Positions 1-7,203 of a DNA stretch of 10,620 nucleotides are shown here, one piece after another. Under the pieces are notes generated by a model, which saw only the letters and a program-made list of their open reading frames with translations, was not told where the DNA came from and ran no database searches. Every line of letters begins with the position of its first letter. Position 1 is the stretch's first letter. The translations under genes were made by a program, and so were the position numbers. Where the stretch lies: assembly GCA_023393825.1 (NCBI GenBank), contig JAEXBW010000003.1, positions 1-10,620 on the forward strand, given 5' to 3'. This DNA comes from Elusimicrobiota bacterium. GTDB taxonomy: Bacteria; Elusimicrobiota; Elusimicrobia; Elusimicrobiales; Elusimicrobiaceae.

Positions 1-103
1 CGGCTTTTTGCCCGAACTTAAGGAAGCCGTAAAACAGGGCGGCACGGTGCTTATAAAAGCGTCGCGCGCTTTAAATTTTGAAGAGATTTTTAAGGAGATA
101 TAA
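1..103 (+). CDS. murF: MurF C-terminal end (partial): UDP-MurNAc-tripeptide--D-Ala-D-Ala ligase
   Basis: The frame that opens at base 2 gives 33 residues and a TAA at 101-103; the rest of the gene lies upstream of the window. The tail contains VLIKASRALNFEEI, which fits the C-terminal end of MurF ligases (usually V-L-V/I-K-G/A-S-R followed by an amphipathic helix). MurF is the cytoplasmic ATP-dependent ligase that adds D-Ala-D-Ala to the UDP-MurNAc-tripeptide. The stop codon abuts the mraY ATG with no spacer, and the mraY ribosome binding site (AAGGAG, 92-97) lies inside these last codons, so the two genes are almost certainly co-transcribed. The call rests on a short fragment plus the murF-mraY order that is standard in dcw clusters. 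Confidence 0.8.
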   Translation, partial: GFLPELKEAVKQGGTVLIKASRALNFEEIFKEI

Positions 104-1192
104 ATGCTTTTTTACTTATCACAGCTTAAGGAATTTATCAGCGTTTTAAATATATTCAATTACATCACTTTCCGTGCGGGCGCAGCAGCCCTTACGGGCC
201 TTGTGATATCACTTTTGATTGCGCCGCCCGTTATCAAAAAACTTCGCTCTTATAAAATAGGCCAGGTGCAGCGCAAAGACGGGCCGCAAAGCCATCTTTC
301 AAAGGGCGGTACGCCGACGATGGGCGGCGTTATAATAATAGCCAGTTTGCTTTCCACCGTTTTGTTGTGGGCAAGGCTTGATAACAGGTTTATATGGCTG
401 TTGGTTTTTGTTTCCGTAATGCTTTCTTTTGTGGGTATTTTGGACGATTACACAAAGCTTGTAAAAAAGAATCCCGCGGGCGCGCCATCTTGGGTAAAGT
501 TTACCGTGCAGATTTTTACGGCCTGCGTGGTTGTAGGTTATCTTGGCGCGTATCCGCCAAACGACCTTTATGCAACCTCTTTAAGCGTGCCTTATTTGGG
601 CAGTAAAATTATTTTAAATCTGTCTTTTTTCTATCTCGCTTTTGCAATGCTGGTTATTATAGGTTCTTCCAATGCCACTAATCTTACCGACGGGCTTGAC
701 GGCCTTGCGGCGGGCAGCGTGATTTTTTGCGCGTGTGCTTACGCGGTGTTTGCTTACGCGGCGGGCAACTTTGGTTTTGCGGAATATCTTAGAGTAATTT
801 ACGTTAACGGCGCGGGCGAAATTGCGGTATTTATGGCCGCGCTTATCGGCGCGTGTCTGGGCTTTTTGTGGTACAACGCTTATCCCGCGCAGGTGTTTAT
901 GGGCGACACAAGTTCCTTATTTTTAGGCGGCGTTATTGCCACGGCGGCTATCTGCGTAAAGCAGGAACTTATTTTACCCGTAGCAGGCGGAATATTTTTG
1001 ATGGAAACGCTTTCCGTAATTATTCAGATGGGATATTTTAAGGCGACGAAAGGAAAAAGATTTTTTAAAATGGCACCGCTTCATCACCACTTTGAACTTA
1101 AAGGTATTGCCGAGCCTAAAGTTATTGTAAGGTTTTGGATTGTAGGCATTGTGCTTATGCTGGTGGCTTTAGCCTCGTTAAAGATAAGATAA
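104..1192 (+). CDS. mraY: Phospho-N-acetylmuramoyl-pentapeptide-transferase MraY
   Basis: MraY transfers phospho-MurNAc-pentapeptide from UDP to undecaprenyl phosphate at the inner face of the cytoplasmic membrane, making lipid I. The protein has 362 residues, close to the usual 360, with about ten hydrophobic segments (for example near 23-43, 73-92, 97-113, 132-149, 238-258, 289-309 and 339-360). Family signatures are present in order: the Asp pair in GILDDY (Asp114-Asp115), NLTDGLDGL (193-201), FMGDTSS with the catalytic Asp268, and the PLHHHFE histidine cluster (325-331). The ATG at 104 directly follows the murF stop and has AAGGAG six bases upstream. It is the second gene of the murF-mraY-ftsW-murG run and is separated from ftsW by one base. 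No key residue is missing. Confidence 0.98.
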   Translation: MLFYLSQLKEFISVLNIFNYITFRAGAAALTGLVISLLIAPPVIKKLRSYKIGQVQRKDGPQSHLSKGGTPTMGGVIIIASLLSTVLLWARLDNRFIWLLVFVSVMLSFVGILDDYTKLVKKNPAGAPSWVKFTVQIFTACVVVGYLGAYPPNDLYATSLSVPYLGSKIILNLSFFYLAFAMLVIIGSSNATNLTDGLDGLAAGSVIFCACAYAVFAYAAGNFGFAEYLRVIYVNGAGEIAVFMAALIGACLGFLWYNAYPAQVFMGDTSSLFLGGVIATAAICVKQELILPVAGGIFLMETLSVIIQMGYFKATKGKRFFKMAPLHHHFELKGIAEPKVIVRFWIVGIVLMLVALASLKIR

Positions 1193-1193
1193 A

Positions 1194-2333
1194 ATGAATA
1201 CTGTATTTTTGGAAAGAGCAAATGTAGCGCGTAAGAGAAACGCGGGCGAGTCTAAAGGTTTTTTACCGATAGACAACAGCCTTGCCGCCATTACCACGCT
1301 GCTTATTATAGCGGGGCTTATTTTTACGTACTCGTCCAGCGCATTTGACTCGCTTGCTTATTTTAAAAGGCAGGTTCTTTTTGACGTGCTGGGCGTGGTT
1401 ATAATGCTTTTTCTTTCCCAAACTTTTACCAATCTTATAAAAATAATAAAGCCCGCGCATTTGCTTTTTGCCGTCTGGGGATTGTTGATTTGGGTGCTGT
1501 GCCTGCCAGAGGCCGCCAATGTACACCGCTGGATAAATTTAGGTTTTTTTAACCTTCAGCCGTCTGAAGTCGCAAAAGGCGTGCTTATTGTTTACCTTGC
1601 CTGTTATTTTGCAAAACACCCCAATACCGCCAATGATAATACCCAGCTTGTAGTGCCTTTAATGTTCACTTTTATAACGATAGGCCTTATTGTGGCGGGT
1701 AAGGATTTGGGTATACCTATGCTTATGCTTATGGTATCTTTTGCAATGTTCTTTTTGGCGGGTTTAAAATTGTCTAAACTGGTTTATATAGTGGCGGCGG
1801 TTACGCCTATTATCGCGGTGGAAATTTACCGCCAGCCGTACAGAATAAAAAGGTTAACCTCCTTTCTTTCGCCCGAGGAAGCGGCAGGCTCCATAGGTTA
1901 CCAGCTGGTGCATTCTTTTTACGCGATAGGCTCCGGCGGTTGGTTTGGCAAGGGTTTGGGCGCGTCCGACTTAAAGTTGGAATATTTGCCCGCCGCGCAT
2001 ACCGATTTTATTTTTGCCATTATGTGCGAAGAAATAGGTATGATAGGCGTGTTTTTTGTAATAGGCGCGTTTATTTGGCTTTTGGTGCGCGGCTTAACGC
2101 TTGCCAGAACCGCAAAAGAACCGTTTAACGCGTACATAATATCGGGCATTACGATTTGTTTTACATTGCAGGCGTTTTTTAATATGAGCGTGGCTACGGG
2201 GTTATTCCCTACAAAAGGTTTGCCGCTGCCCTTCTTTTCTTACGGGGGCTCTTCGGTGATAGTTACCTTGGCTATGATGGGTATTTTAATGAATGTTGCT
2301 GCGATAGAAAAAAAGAGTGACGACAGGAGATAA
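1194..2333 (+). CDS. ftsW: Septal peptidoglycan polymerase FtsW (SEDS family)
   Basis: This is a SEDS-family membrane glycosyltransferase that polymerises lipid II into glycan strands, normally with a partner class B PBP. Its 379 residues contain about ten hydrophobic segments after a charged cytoplasmic N-terminus (residues 1-25). SEDS signatures are RWINLG and LQPSEVAKG (112-129), AHTDFIFA (268-275) with the essential Asp271, and GLPLPFFSYGGSS (342-354). The usual PDLGT motif reads KDLGI here (170-174), a small deviation. SEDS motifs alone do not separate FtsW from RodA or SpoVE; the position between mraY and murG makes FtsW the best call. The start is one base after the mraY stop with no good Shine-Dalgarno sequence, so translation is probably coupled to mraY. 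The ftsW 3' end carries the murG ribosome binding site. Confidence 0.93.
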   Translation: MNTVFLERANVARKRNAGESKGFLPIDNSLAAITTLLIIAGLIFTYSSSAFDSLAYFKRQVLFDVLGVVIMLFLSQTFTNLIKIIKPAHLLFAVWGLLIWVLCLPEAANVHRWINLGFFNLQPSEVAKGVLIVYLACYFAKHPNTANDNTQLVVPLMFTFITIGLIVAGKDLGIPMLMLMVSFAMFFLAGLKLSKLVYIVAAVTPIIAVEIYRQPYRIKRLTSFLSPEEAAGSIGYQLVHSFYAIGSGGWFGKGLGASDLKLEYLPAAHTDFIFAIMCEEIGMIGVFFVIGAFIWLLVRGLTLARTAKEPFNAYIISGITICFTLQAFFNMSVATGLFPTKGLPLPFFSYGGSSVIVTLAMMGILMNVAAIEKKSDDRR

Positions 2334-2341
2334 TTGCCGGT

Positions 2342-3451
2342 ATGGAAAATGTTTATATGATAGCCGCCGGTGGAACGGGGGGGCATTTTTACCCCGGTTT
2401 TGCTTTGGGTAAAAAACTGATTGAAAGAGGACACGACGTTGTTTTTATAGTTAAAAAGGGGACGGACTCCGCAAGAATTTTGCAGGAGGCTGATATACCG
2501 TATCACGAGATTGATTTTGTTGCAATGCCGCGCGGCAAGAATATAAAGCAATGGATTGATTTTGGTACAAAACTTTTTGACAGTATGCTGGAAATACGCG
2601 AATATATCAAAAGCTACAAGCCGCTTGCGTGTTTAGGTATGGGCGGGTATATTTCCTTCCCGCTGGTGTTTACGGCGCATTTTATGGGCATTAAAACGGC
2701 CGTGCATGATTCTAACGCCAGAATAGGGCTGGCTAACAGAGTTTGCGGCAAATTTGCAGATGTTTTTATGCTTGGCTTACCGACGGTGGATAAAGTTGCC
2801 AAAACCGTTTTGGTAGGCACGCCCGTTAGGGAAGAGTTCCGCTTAAAGGAATCCGTTGAGGAACAAAACTACTGGCGCCTTGCTACTGATTTCTCCATAA
2901 ACACATTAATTGTGGGCGGCAGTCAGGGCGCAAGGTATCTTAATTATTCCGCCGCAAAGATGGTTATGGAAATGGTTACCAAAACGCAGCGTATGCACTT
3001 TTTGCATATAACGGGCAGGCGCGATTACGAGGAAATTAAAGCTTTTTACGGGGATACTCCCAATGTTGAGGTTATGCCTTATGCCGACGATATTTACGCG
3101 CTTATGAAAGCCGCGCAGATAATAATATCAAGGAGCGGGGCAAGTTCTCTGGCGGAAATTATTTCCCTAAAAAAACCTTCCGTGCTTGTGCCTTATCCTC
3201 ACGCCGCAGATAATCACCAGTATTATAACGCTAAGGTTTTGGAAGAGAGGAACTGCTCCATAATGATAGAGGAAAGCCCCAAACTTCAGCAGGACCTTAT
3301 GGAAGCGGTAAAGGTTTTGGTGGCTAATCCCGTCAATCTTAAAAATATGATAGGTAATTTTGACGACTCAAAATTGCCCGACCCGCTTGACGCTGCCGAC
3401 GTGGCCGCAGATATTATGGAAAGGCTGGCGCAAGGTAAGAAAATATTTTAA
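2342..3451 (+). CDS. murG: Lipid II synthase MurG (UDP-GlcNAc:lipid I GlcNAc transferase)
   Basis: MurG adds GlcNAc from UDP-GlcNAc to lipid I on the cytoplasmic side of the membrane, giving lipid II. The protein is a GT-B fold of 369 residues (family usually about 355-370). The N-terminal glycine loop GGTGGH is at 10-15 and a second one, LGMGGY, at 98-103. The C-terminal UDP-GlcNAc domain has GGSQGA (192-197), SRSGASSLAE (263-272, with the ribose-binding Glu272) and DNHQYYNA (290-297). The family motif H-E-Q-N after the second G-loop reads HDSN (122-125), a conservative but uncommon variant. The start is 8 bases after the ftsW stop; AGGAGA at 2325-2330 is the probable ribosome binding site, at the long end of normal spacing (11 bases). 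The operon ends just downstream at a strong hairpin. Confidence 0.97.
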   Translation: MENVYMIAAGGTGGHFYPGFALGKKLIERGHDVVFIVKKGTDSARILQEADIPYHEIDFVAMPRGKNIKQWIDFGTKLFDSMLEIREYIKSYKPLACLGMGGYISFPLVFTAHFMGIKTAVHDSNARIGLANRVCGKFADVFMLGLPTVDKVAKTVLVGTPVREEFRLKESVEEQNYWRLATDFSINTLIVGGSQGARYLNYSAAKMVMEMVTKTQRMHFLHITGRRDYEEIKAFYGDTPNVEVMPYADDIYALMKAAQIIISRSGASSLAEIISLKKPSVLVPYPHAADNHQYYNAKVLEERNCSIMIEESPKLQQDLMEAVKVLVANPVNLKNMIGNFDDSKLPDPLDAADVAADIMERLAQGKKIF

Positions 3452-3468
3452 GAGTATTTTTTAAACAA

Positions 3469-3503
3469 TAAAAAACCCCCGTTCTTTAAAGAGCGGGGGT
3501 TTT
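3469..3503. terminator. Bidirectional rho-independent terminator between murG and the convergent sulfatase-family gene
   Basis: Arms CCCCCGTTCT (3476-3485) and AGAGCGGGGG (3490-3499) pair over 10 bp with one G-U, closing on a TTAA loop. An A run precedes the stem and a T run follows it, so the hairpin has a U-tail on both strands. It lies in the 68-base gap between the murG stop (3451) and the stop of the minus-strand gene (3520) and should end both transcripts. It is a close copy of the hairpin at 7150-7173. Confidence 0.93.
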
Positions 3504-3519
3504 GCTTTTATATTAAAAC

Positions 3520-5301
3520 TTATTTTAATACCGTGTTTAAAAGTTTAAGCGTTTCAACATCCTGCGGATGCTTTGAGTTAAACGGTATAAGGCGGCTGCC
3601 TTTTGCATTTTTTACTATTACATAATTGTTCTTTATGTTAAATACCGTTCTGTCCGTATTTTCAAAAATGCTGCGGCCGAACATACCCTTAGGCGCGGCG
3701 TAACCCGCAAGCGCTAAGACGGTGGGCGCAATATCCTGCTGCGAGGCGAAAGGATTTGAGTAAGCTGTTTCCTTAGCGTATTTTTTGGATATAAGGATAA
3801 GGGGGACTTCGTCAAAAGAAGGTTTGTAATCTTTAAACAAAGCGCCTGTATCTATATTGGCAAAGAAAGGGTGGTCCGCCGTTAAGATGACCATTGTCTT
3901 ATCGTCAAACACATTTTCTTTTGAAAGATTTTCCAAGAATAAACCCAAGTCGTAATTGTAATGTGCAAAAGCGCGCGGCATATTGGTGCGCGTATAAAGC
4001 TTTTTAACGCTCTTGGAAACATCATCACCTTCAACGGGGGAATACTCCTGATCCAAGTAATTTATGCGGCCCGTAGGGACGTGCGAATCAACCGTTAAAA
4101 GATTTATAAATACTTTTTGTGAGGGATTGGTTTTAAGCAAATCTTTTAAGTAGGCTGTGGTAAATTCAAATAATTTCCTGTCGGTAAGGCCCCACCAGGA
4201 AACATATTTTTTATATTCTGGCAATGCGGCAAAGTGCTTTGCGCCGTAAATTTCTTCAAAGCCTGCTTCCTTAAACAAAACATTTTCCTGCATATATTCT
4301 TCGTTCGCGCCTCTTATAAATACGGTTTTAAAACCTTTATCTTTAAGAATGCTTACAAAGGAAATGGGGAATTTATTTTTAAATATAAGCTCCGCATTAG
4401 GGTGGCCCGAGAAGACAACGCTAAGGCCGTACAACGTGGAAAGCGTAACGGGTTTTAACGAAACGGAGGGGAAGCTTCTCATCAAGCCGTCGTAAATATA
4501 ACTGGCGGAAGCGGGAATGGCGGGGTTAACCGTCTTTATAAATTTGTTGGAAAACGCCTCTGTAGTAATCAAAATAATTCTGTCGTAGGTGTTTTGGTTT
4601 ACAAATTTAGTATCGGTAAAAAGATTGTAGCGTTCCGCCGCGTTTTGTAAATCCTTAGGTAATTTTTCTAAAGAAGTATCATAGTAAGCATAAGGATATT
4701 TTTTTACATAGCAGTCTTTAACTATGTTTATTACCGTCGTATCCATAAGGTCGTAGGCAAAGAAAGCCGCGCTGCCGTTTATATATTTTAACGGGGAGAT
4801 AAAGCCCAAAGCAACCAATAATACCGCCGATACTGCTATCTTTTTTGCGCTTTGGTGGCGGCTTGAGCGGTGCCAGCCTTTCTTTATCGCAAAGTATGGC
4901 AGTACAAAGATTGCGGCAAAGTAAAGCAGCAGTCTTATATCAAGCAGAAAGCGATACTGCGCGCCGCCCAGCGTGGGCAGGTACTTTGCGCCGAAACGTT
5001 CCTTAAAGTAAACCATCAGTACAATATCTGCCGTAACTGTTATATAGTAAAGGAACATAATAAGCGCAAAAACCCATCTCTTTTTAAACCCGAGCATATG
5101 GAAGAAACAGAAGATAATGGATATTGAAAGAAACTCGCAGACAAACTTGTTAAACGCGCCAAGTGTGGCGGTGGTAACCGTAAAGGCTTCCAGCTGATGC
5201 AAGCCTATAAAGTAAAACAGTAGCCCCGGCAAAGAAAGCAATGCGAAGAGTAAAAAATCCTGCTTTAGAAGAGAAACATACTTTTTTATAAAGTTCATCA
5301 T
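3520..5301 (-). CDS. Membrane-anchored LtaS/OpgB/EptA-like sulfatase-family protein, probable envelope phospho-group transferase
   Basis: The 593-residue protein has five N-terminal membrane segments (about 16-33, 52-70, 76-98, 120-138 and 153-170) and then a large extracytoplasmic alkaline-phosphatase-superfamily domain (about 237-545; Pfam Sulfatase type). This layout is that of lipoteichoic acid synthase, OpgB phosphoglycerol transferase and EptA-type phosphoethanolamine transferases. Likely metal and catalytic residues are Glu248 in ILITTEAF, a nucleophile Thr in VTLSTLYGL (Thr289, or Thr286), His407 in DSHVPTG, and Asp476-His477 in LTADHPFF. The end of the domain has QQDIAPTVLALAG. Substrate and donor cannot be read from sequence; a phospholipid head-group donor is the family norm. 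Start: an in-frame ATG at 5313 has no ribosome binding site, whereas GGAG (5311-5308) sits 6 bases before the ATG at 5301 (a second ATG follows at 5298), so I prefer 5301. It looks monocistronic, with terminator at 3469-3503. Confidence 0.85.
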   Translation of the reverse strand: MMNFIKKYVSLLKQDFLLFALLSLPGLLFYFIGLHQLEAFTVTTATLGAFNKFVCEFLSISIIFCFFHMLGFKKRWVFALIMFLYYITVTADIVLMVYFKERFGAKYLPTLGGAQYRFLLDIRLLLYFAAIFVLPYFAIKKGWHRSSRHQSAKKIAVSAVLLVALGFISPLKYINGSAAFFAYDLMDTTVINIVKDCYVKKYPYAYYDTSLEKLPKDLQNAAERYNLFTDTKFVNQNTYDRIILITTEAFSNKFIKTVNPAIPASASYIYDGLMRSFPSVSLKPVTLSTLYGLSVVFSGHPNAELIFKNKFPISFVSILKDKGFKTVFIRGANEEYMQENVLFKEAGFEEIYGAKHFAALPEYKKYVSWWGLTDRKLFEFTTAYLKDLLKTNPSQKVFINLLTVDSHVPTGRINYLDQEYSPVEGDDVSKSVKKLYTRTNMPRAFAHYNYDLGLFLENLSKENVFDDKTMVILTADHPFFANIDTGALFKDYKPSFDEVPLILISKKYAKETAYSNPFASQQDIAPTVLALAGYAAPKGMFGRSIFENTDRTVFNIKNNYVIVKNAKGSRLIPFNSKHPQDVETLKLLNTVLK

Positions 5302-5336
5302 ACCCCGCTCCATGCGTCTAAAAAAATGATAAAATA

Positions 5337-5342
5337 ATTATA
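5337..5342 (-). promoter_or_regulatory. Candidate -10 element for the minus-strand sulfatase-family gene
   Basis: Read on the minus strand this is a perfect TATAAT preceded by TG, 35 bases before the preferred ATG at 5301, leaving a leader of about 28 bases that includes the GGAG site. I see no convincing -35 box at 16-18 bases. It lies in the 80-base divergent spacer shared with thrS. The same TGTATAAT octamer occurs upstream of the yggS-like gene (8551-8558). Confidence 0.4.
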
Positions 5343-5381
5343 CATTTTAGTTTAAAAAAAGTCTTAAGTTTAGAGGTAGTT

Positions 5382-7127
5382 ATGGAAAACATAGAAATAA
5401 AAAGGCATTCCTGCTCACATATACTTGCCGCGGCGGTACAACAGTTATTCCCCGGCACAAAACTCGGCATAGGTCCGGCGATAGAAAACGGCTTTTATTA
5501 CGATTTTCTCTCCGACCACAAATTTACACCCGAAGACCTTAAGACTATAGAAACTAAAATGAAAGAAATTATTAAGGCCAGAGAAGAATTTGTTTGCAAA
5601 AATATATCCAAAGCCGACGCTGTAAAACTTTTTGAAGAGAAAGGCGAAATTTTTAAAGCCGAACTTGCCGCAGAATTGGCAGACGATACAATTACTCTTT
5701 ATACCAACGGCGAATTTACGGATTTATGCCGCGGTCCGCATATAGCGCATACGGGCCTTATAAACAATTTTAAGCTTACGCATACCGCAGGCGCATATTG
5801 GCGCGGCGACGAACACCGCCCCCAAATGCAGCGCATTTACGGCCTTGCTTTTGAAACTAAGGACGAACTTAACGCTTATATCAAACAGCAGGAAGAAGCC
5901 GCAAAGCGCGACCACAGAAAACTGGGTACGGAGCTGGACCTTTTTAGTATTAACGAAGACATCGGCCCCGGTTTGGTGCTTTGGCACGCAAAAGGCGGTA
6001 TGTTAAGAAAAACTTTGGAAGACTGGATAAGGAACGAAAACCTTAAACGCGGTTATGACATAGTTTTTAGCCCGCACGTCGCCAGATTGCACTTGTGGAA
6101 GAAATCGGGCCACGCCAATTTTTACAGCGAAAATATGTTCAGCCCCATAAAAGTGGACGAGCAGGAATATCAGTTAAAACCGATGAACTGCCCCTTCCAT
6201 ATCGGCATTTATACGTCTAAGTTAAGAAGCTACCGCGATTTGCCTTTGCGCTTTTCCGAACTCGGTACTGTTTACCGCTACGAACGCAGCGGCGTTATGC
6301 ACGGTTTGTTGCGCGTGCGCGGCTTTACGCAGGACGATGCTCACATTTTTTGCACGCCCGAACAGGTGAAGGAAGAAATACAGGATTGCTTCAACTTCGC
6401 ATTGCACGTTTTTAAAACTTTTGGTTTTGAAAAGTACAATGTAGAACTTTCCACTTGGGACGAAACCAAGCCCGAAAATTACACAGGCAAGGCGGAAGAC
6501 TGGCGCGCCGCGCAGGAAGCTTTGGAAAGCGTGCTTAAAGCAAACAATGTTCCCTTTAAAACACACGCTGGAGAAGCTGCTTTCTACGGCCCGAAAATTG
6601 ATATTAAACTTATTGACGCTATCGGCCGCCCGTGGCAGTTATCCACCATACAGTTTGACTTTAACCTGCCAGAAAGGTTTGATTTAACTTACGTCGCCGC
6701 GGAAGGCAGAAAACGCCCCATAATGGTACACCGCGCTTTGCTTGGCTCTATTGAAAGATTTTTAGGTATTTTGATAGAACACTATGCGGGCTTGTTCCCG
6801 TTGTGGCTGGCCCCCGTGCAAACAAAAGTTCTTACGCTTACCGACGACCAACTGCCCTTTGCAAAAGAAGTTGTTGCACAGCTTAAAGCGGCGGAAGTTC
6901 GCGCGGAACTTGATGCTAACCCCGAAAAACTTGGCGCAAAAATACGTCAGGCGCACGTGGAAAAAGTACCTTATGCCATTATCATCGGCGCGAAGGAAGC
7001 GGAAACAAAAACCGTTACATTGCGTCTTAGAAGCGGCAAGAATATAGAAGGTATTAAGGTGGAAGAACTTGTAGCAAAGCTTAAAGAAGAAGTTGCCACA
7101 AGAAGCCTTACCAACCTTTATAATTAA
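5382..7127 (+). CDS. thrS: Threonyl-tRNA synthetase without TGS domain
   Basis: This class II synthetase charges tRNA-Thr with threonine in the cytoplasm. Its 581 residues are shorter than the roughly 640 of E. coli ThrRS because the first ~60 residues (TGS domain) are absent: the protein opens directly in the editing domain with HSCSH (9-13), the HxxxH motif, paired with CRGPH (116-120). The catalytic core has the zinc ligands Cys270 (KPMNCPFH), His321 (DDAHIF) and His450 (MVHRA), motif 2 at about 299-324 (RYERSG...RGFTQDD) and motif 3 at 450-470 (HRALLGSIERF). The anticodon-binding domain covers about 475-575. The ATG has AGAGG five bases upstream. In-frame codons upstream reach a TAA at 5319-5321 without an ATG, so the missing domain is not a start error. 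The leader is too short for a T-box. The gene stands alone, without infC-rpmI-rplT behind it. Confidence 0.97.
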   Translation: MENIEIKRHSCSHILAAAVQQLFPGTKLGIGPAIENGFYYDFLSDHKFTPEDLKTIETKMKEIIKAREEFVCKNISKADAVKLFEEKGEIFKAELAAELADDTITLYTNGEFTDLCRGPHIAHTGLINNFKLTHTAGAYWRGDEHRPQMQRIYGLAFETKDELNAYIKQQEEAAKRDHRKLGTELDLFSINEDIGPGLVLWHAKGGMLRKTLEDWIRNENLKRGYDIVFSPHVARLHLWKKSGHANFYSENMFSPIKVDEQEYQLKPMNCPFHIGIYTSKLRSYRDLPLRFSELGTVYRYERSGVMHGLLRVRGFTQDDAHIFCTPEQVKEEIQDCFNFALHVFKTFGFEKYNVELSTWDETKPENYTGKAEDWRAAQEALESVLKANNVPFKTHAGEAAFYGPKIDIKLIDAIGRPWQLSTIQFDFNLPERFDLTYVAAEGRKRPIMVHRALLGSIERFLGILIEHYAGLFPLWLAPVQTKVLTLTDDQLPFAKEVVAQLKAAEVRAELDANPEKLGAKIRQAHVEKVPYAIIIGAKEAETKTVTLRLRSGKNIEGIKVEELVAKLKEEVATRSLTNLYN

Positions 7128-7144
7128 AGTTTAAAAAGAAAAAA

Positions 7145-7178
7145 TAAAACCCCTGTTCTGTAAAGAGCGGGGGTTTTT
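7145..7178. terminator. Bidirectional rho-independent terminator between thrS and the convergent MFS gene
   Basis: Arms CCCCTGTTCT (7150-7159) and AGAGCGGGGG (7164-7173) pair over 10 bp with two G-U pairs on the plus-strand transcript and a GTAA loop, flanked by AAAA upstream and TTTTT downstream. It occupies the 76-base gap between thrS and the minus-strand transporter gene and can serve both. It differs from the hairpin at 3476-3499 at only two of 24 positions. Confidence 0.92.
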
Positions 7179-7203
7179 GATTGTGTTAAATAAAGTGAAA
7201 AAC

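Noticed and set aside
2375..2381. G7 run at the start of murG as a slippage site
   Set aside because: It encodes the invariant glycine loop GGTGGH of an essential enzyme; the run follows from the codon choice, and a frameshift would be lethal.
5302..5313. Four-codon N-terminal extension (ATG at 5313) of the sulfatase-family gene
   Set aside because: There is no ribosome binding site before that ATG, while its own bases form the GGAG site for the ATG at 5301.
5302..5381. T-box or other riboswitch in front of thrS
   Set aside because: Only 80 bases separate the divergent genes, there is no T-box core sequence, antiterminator or terminator hairpin, and the space is mostly A/T runs.
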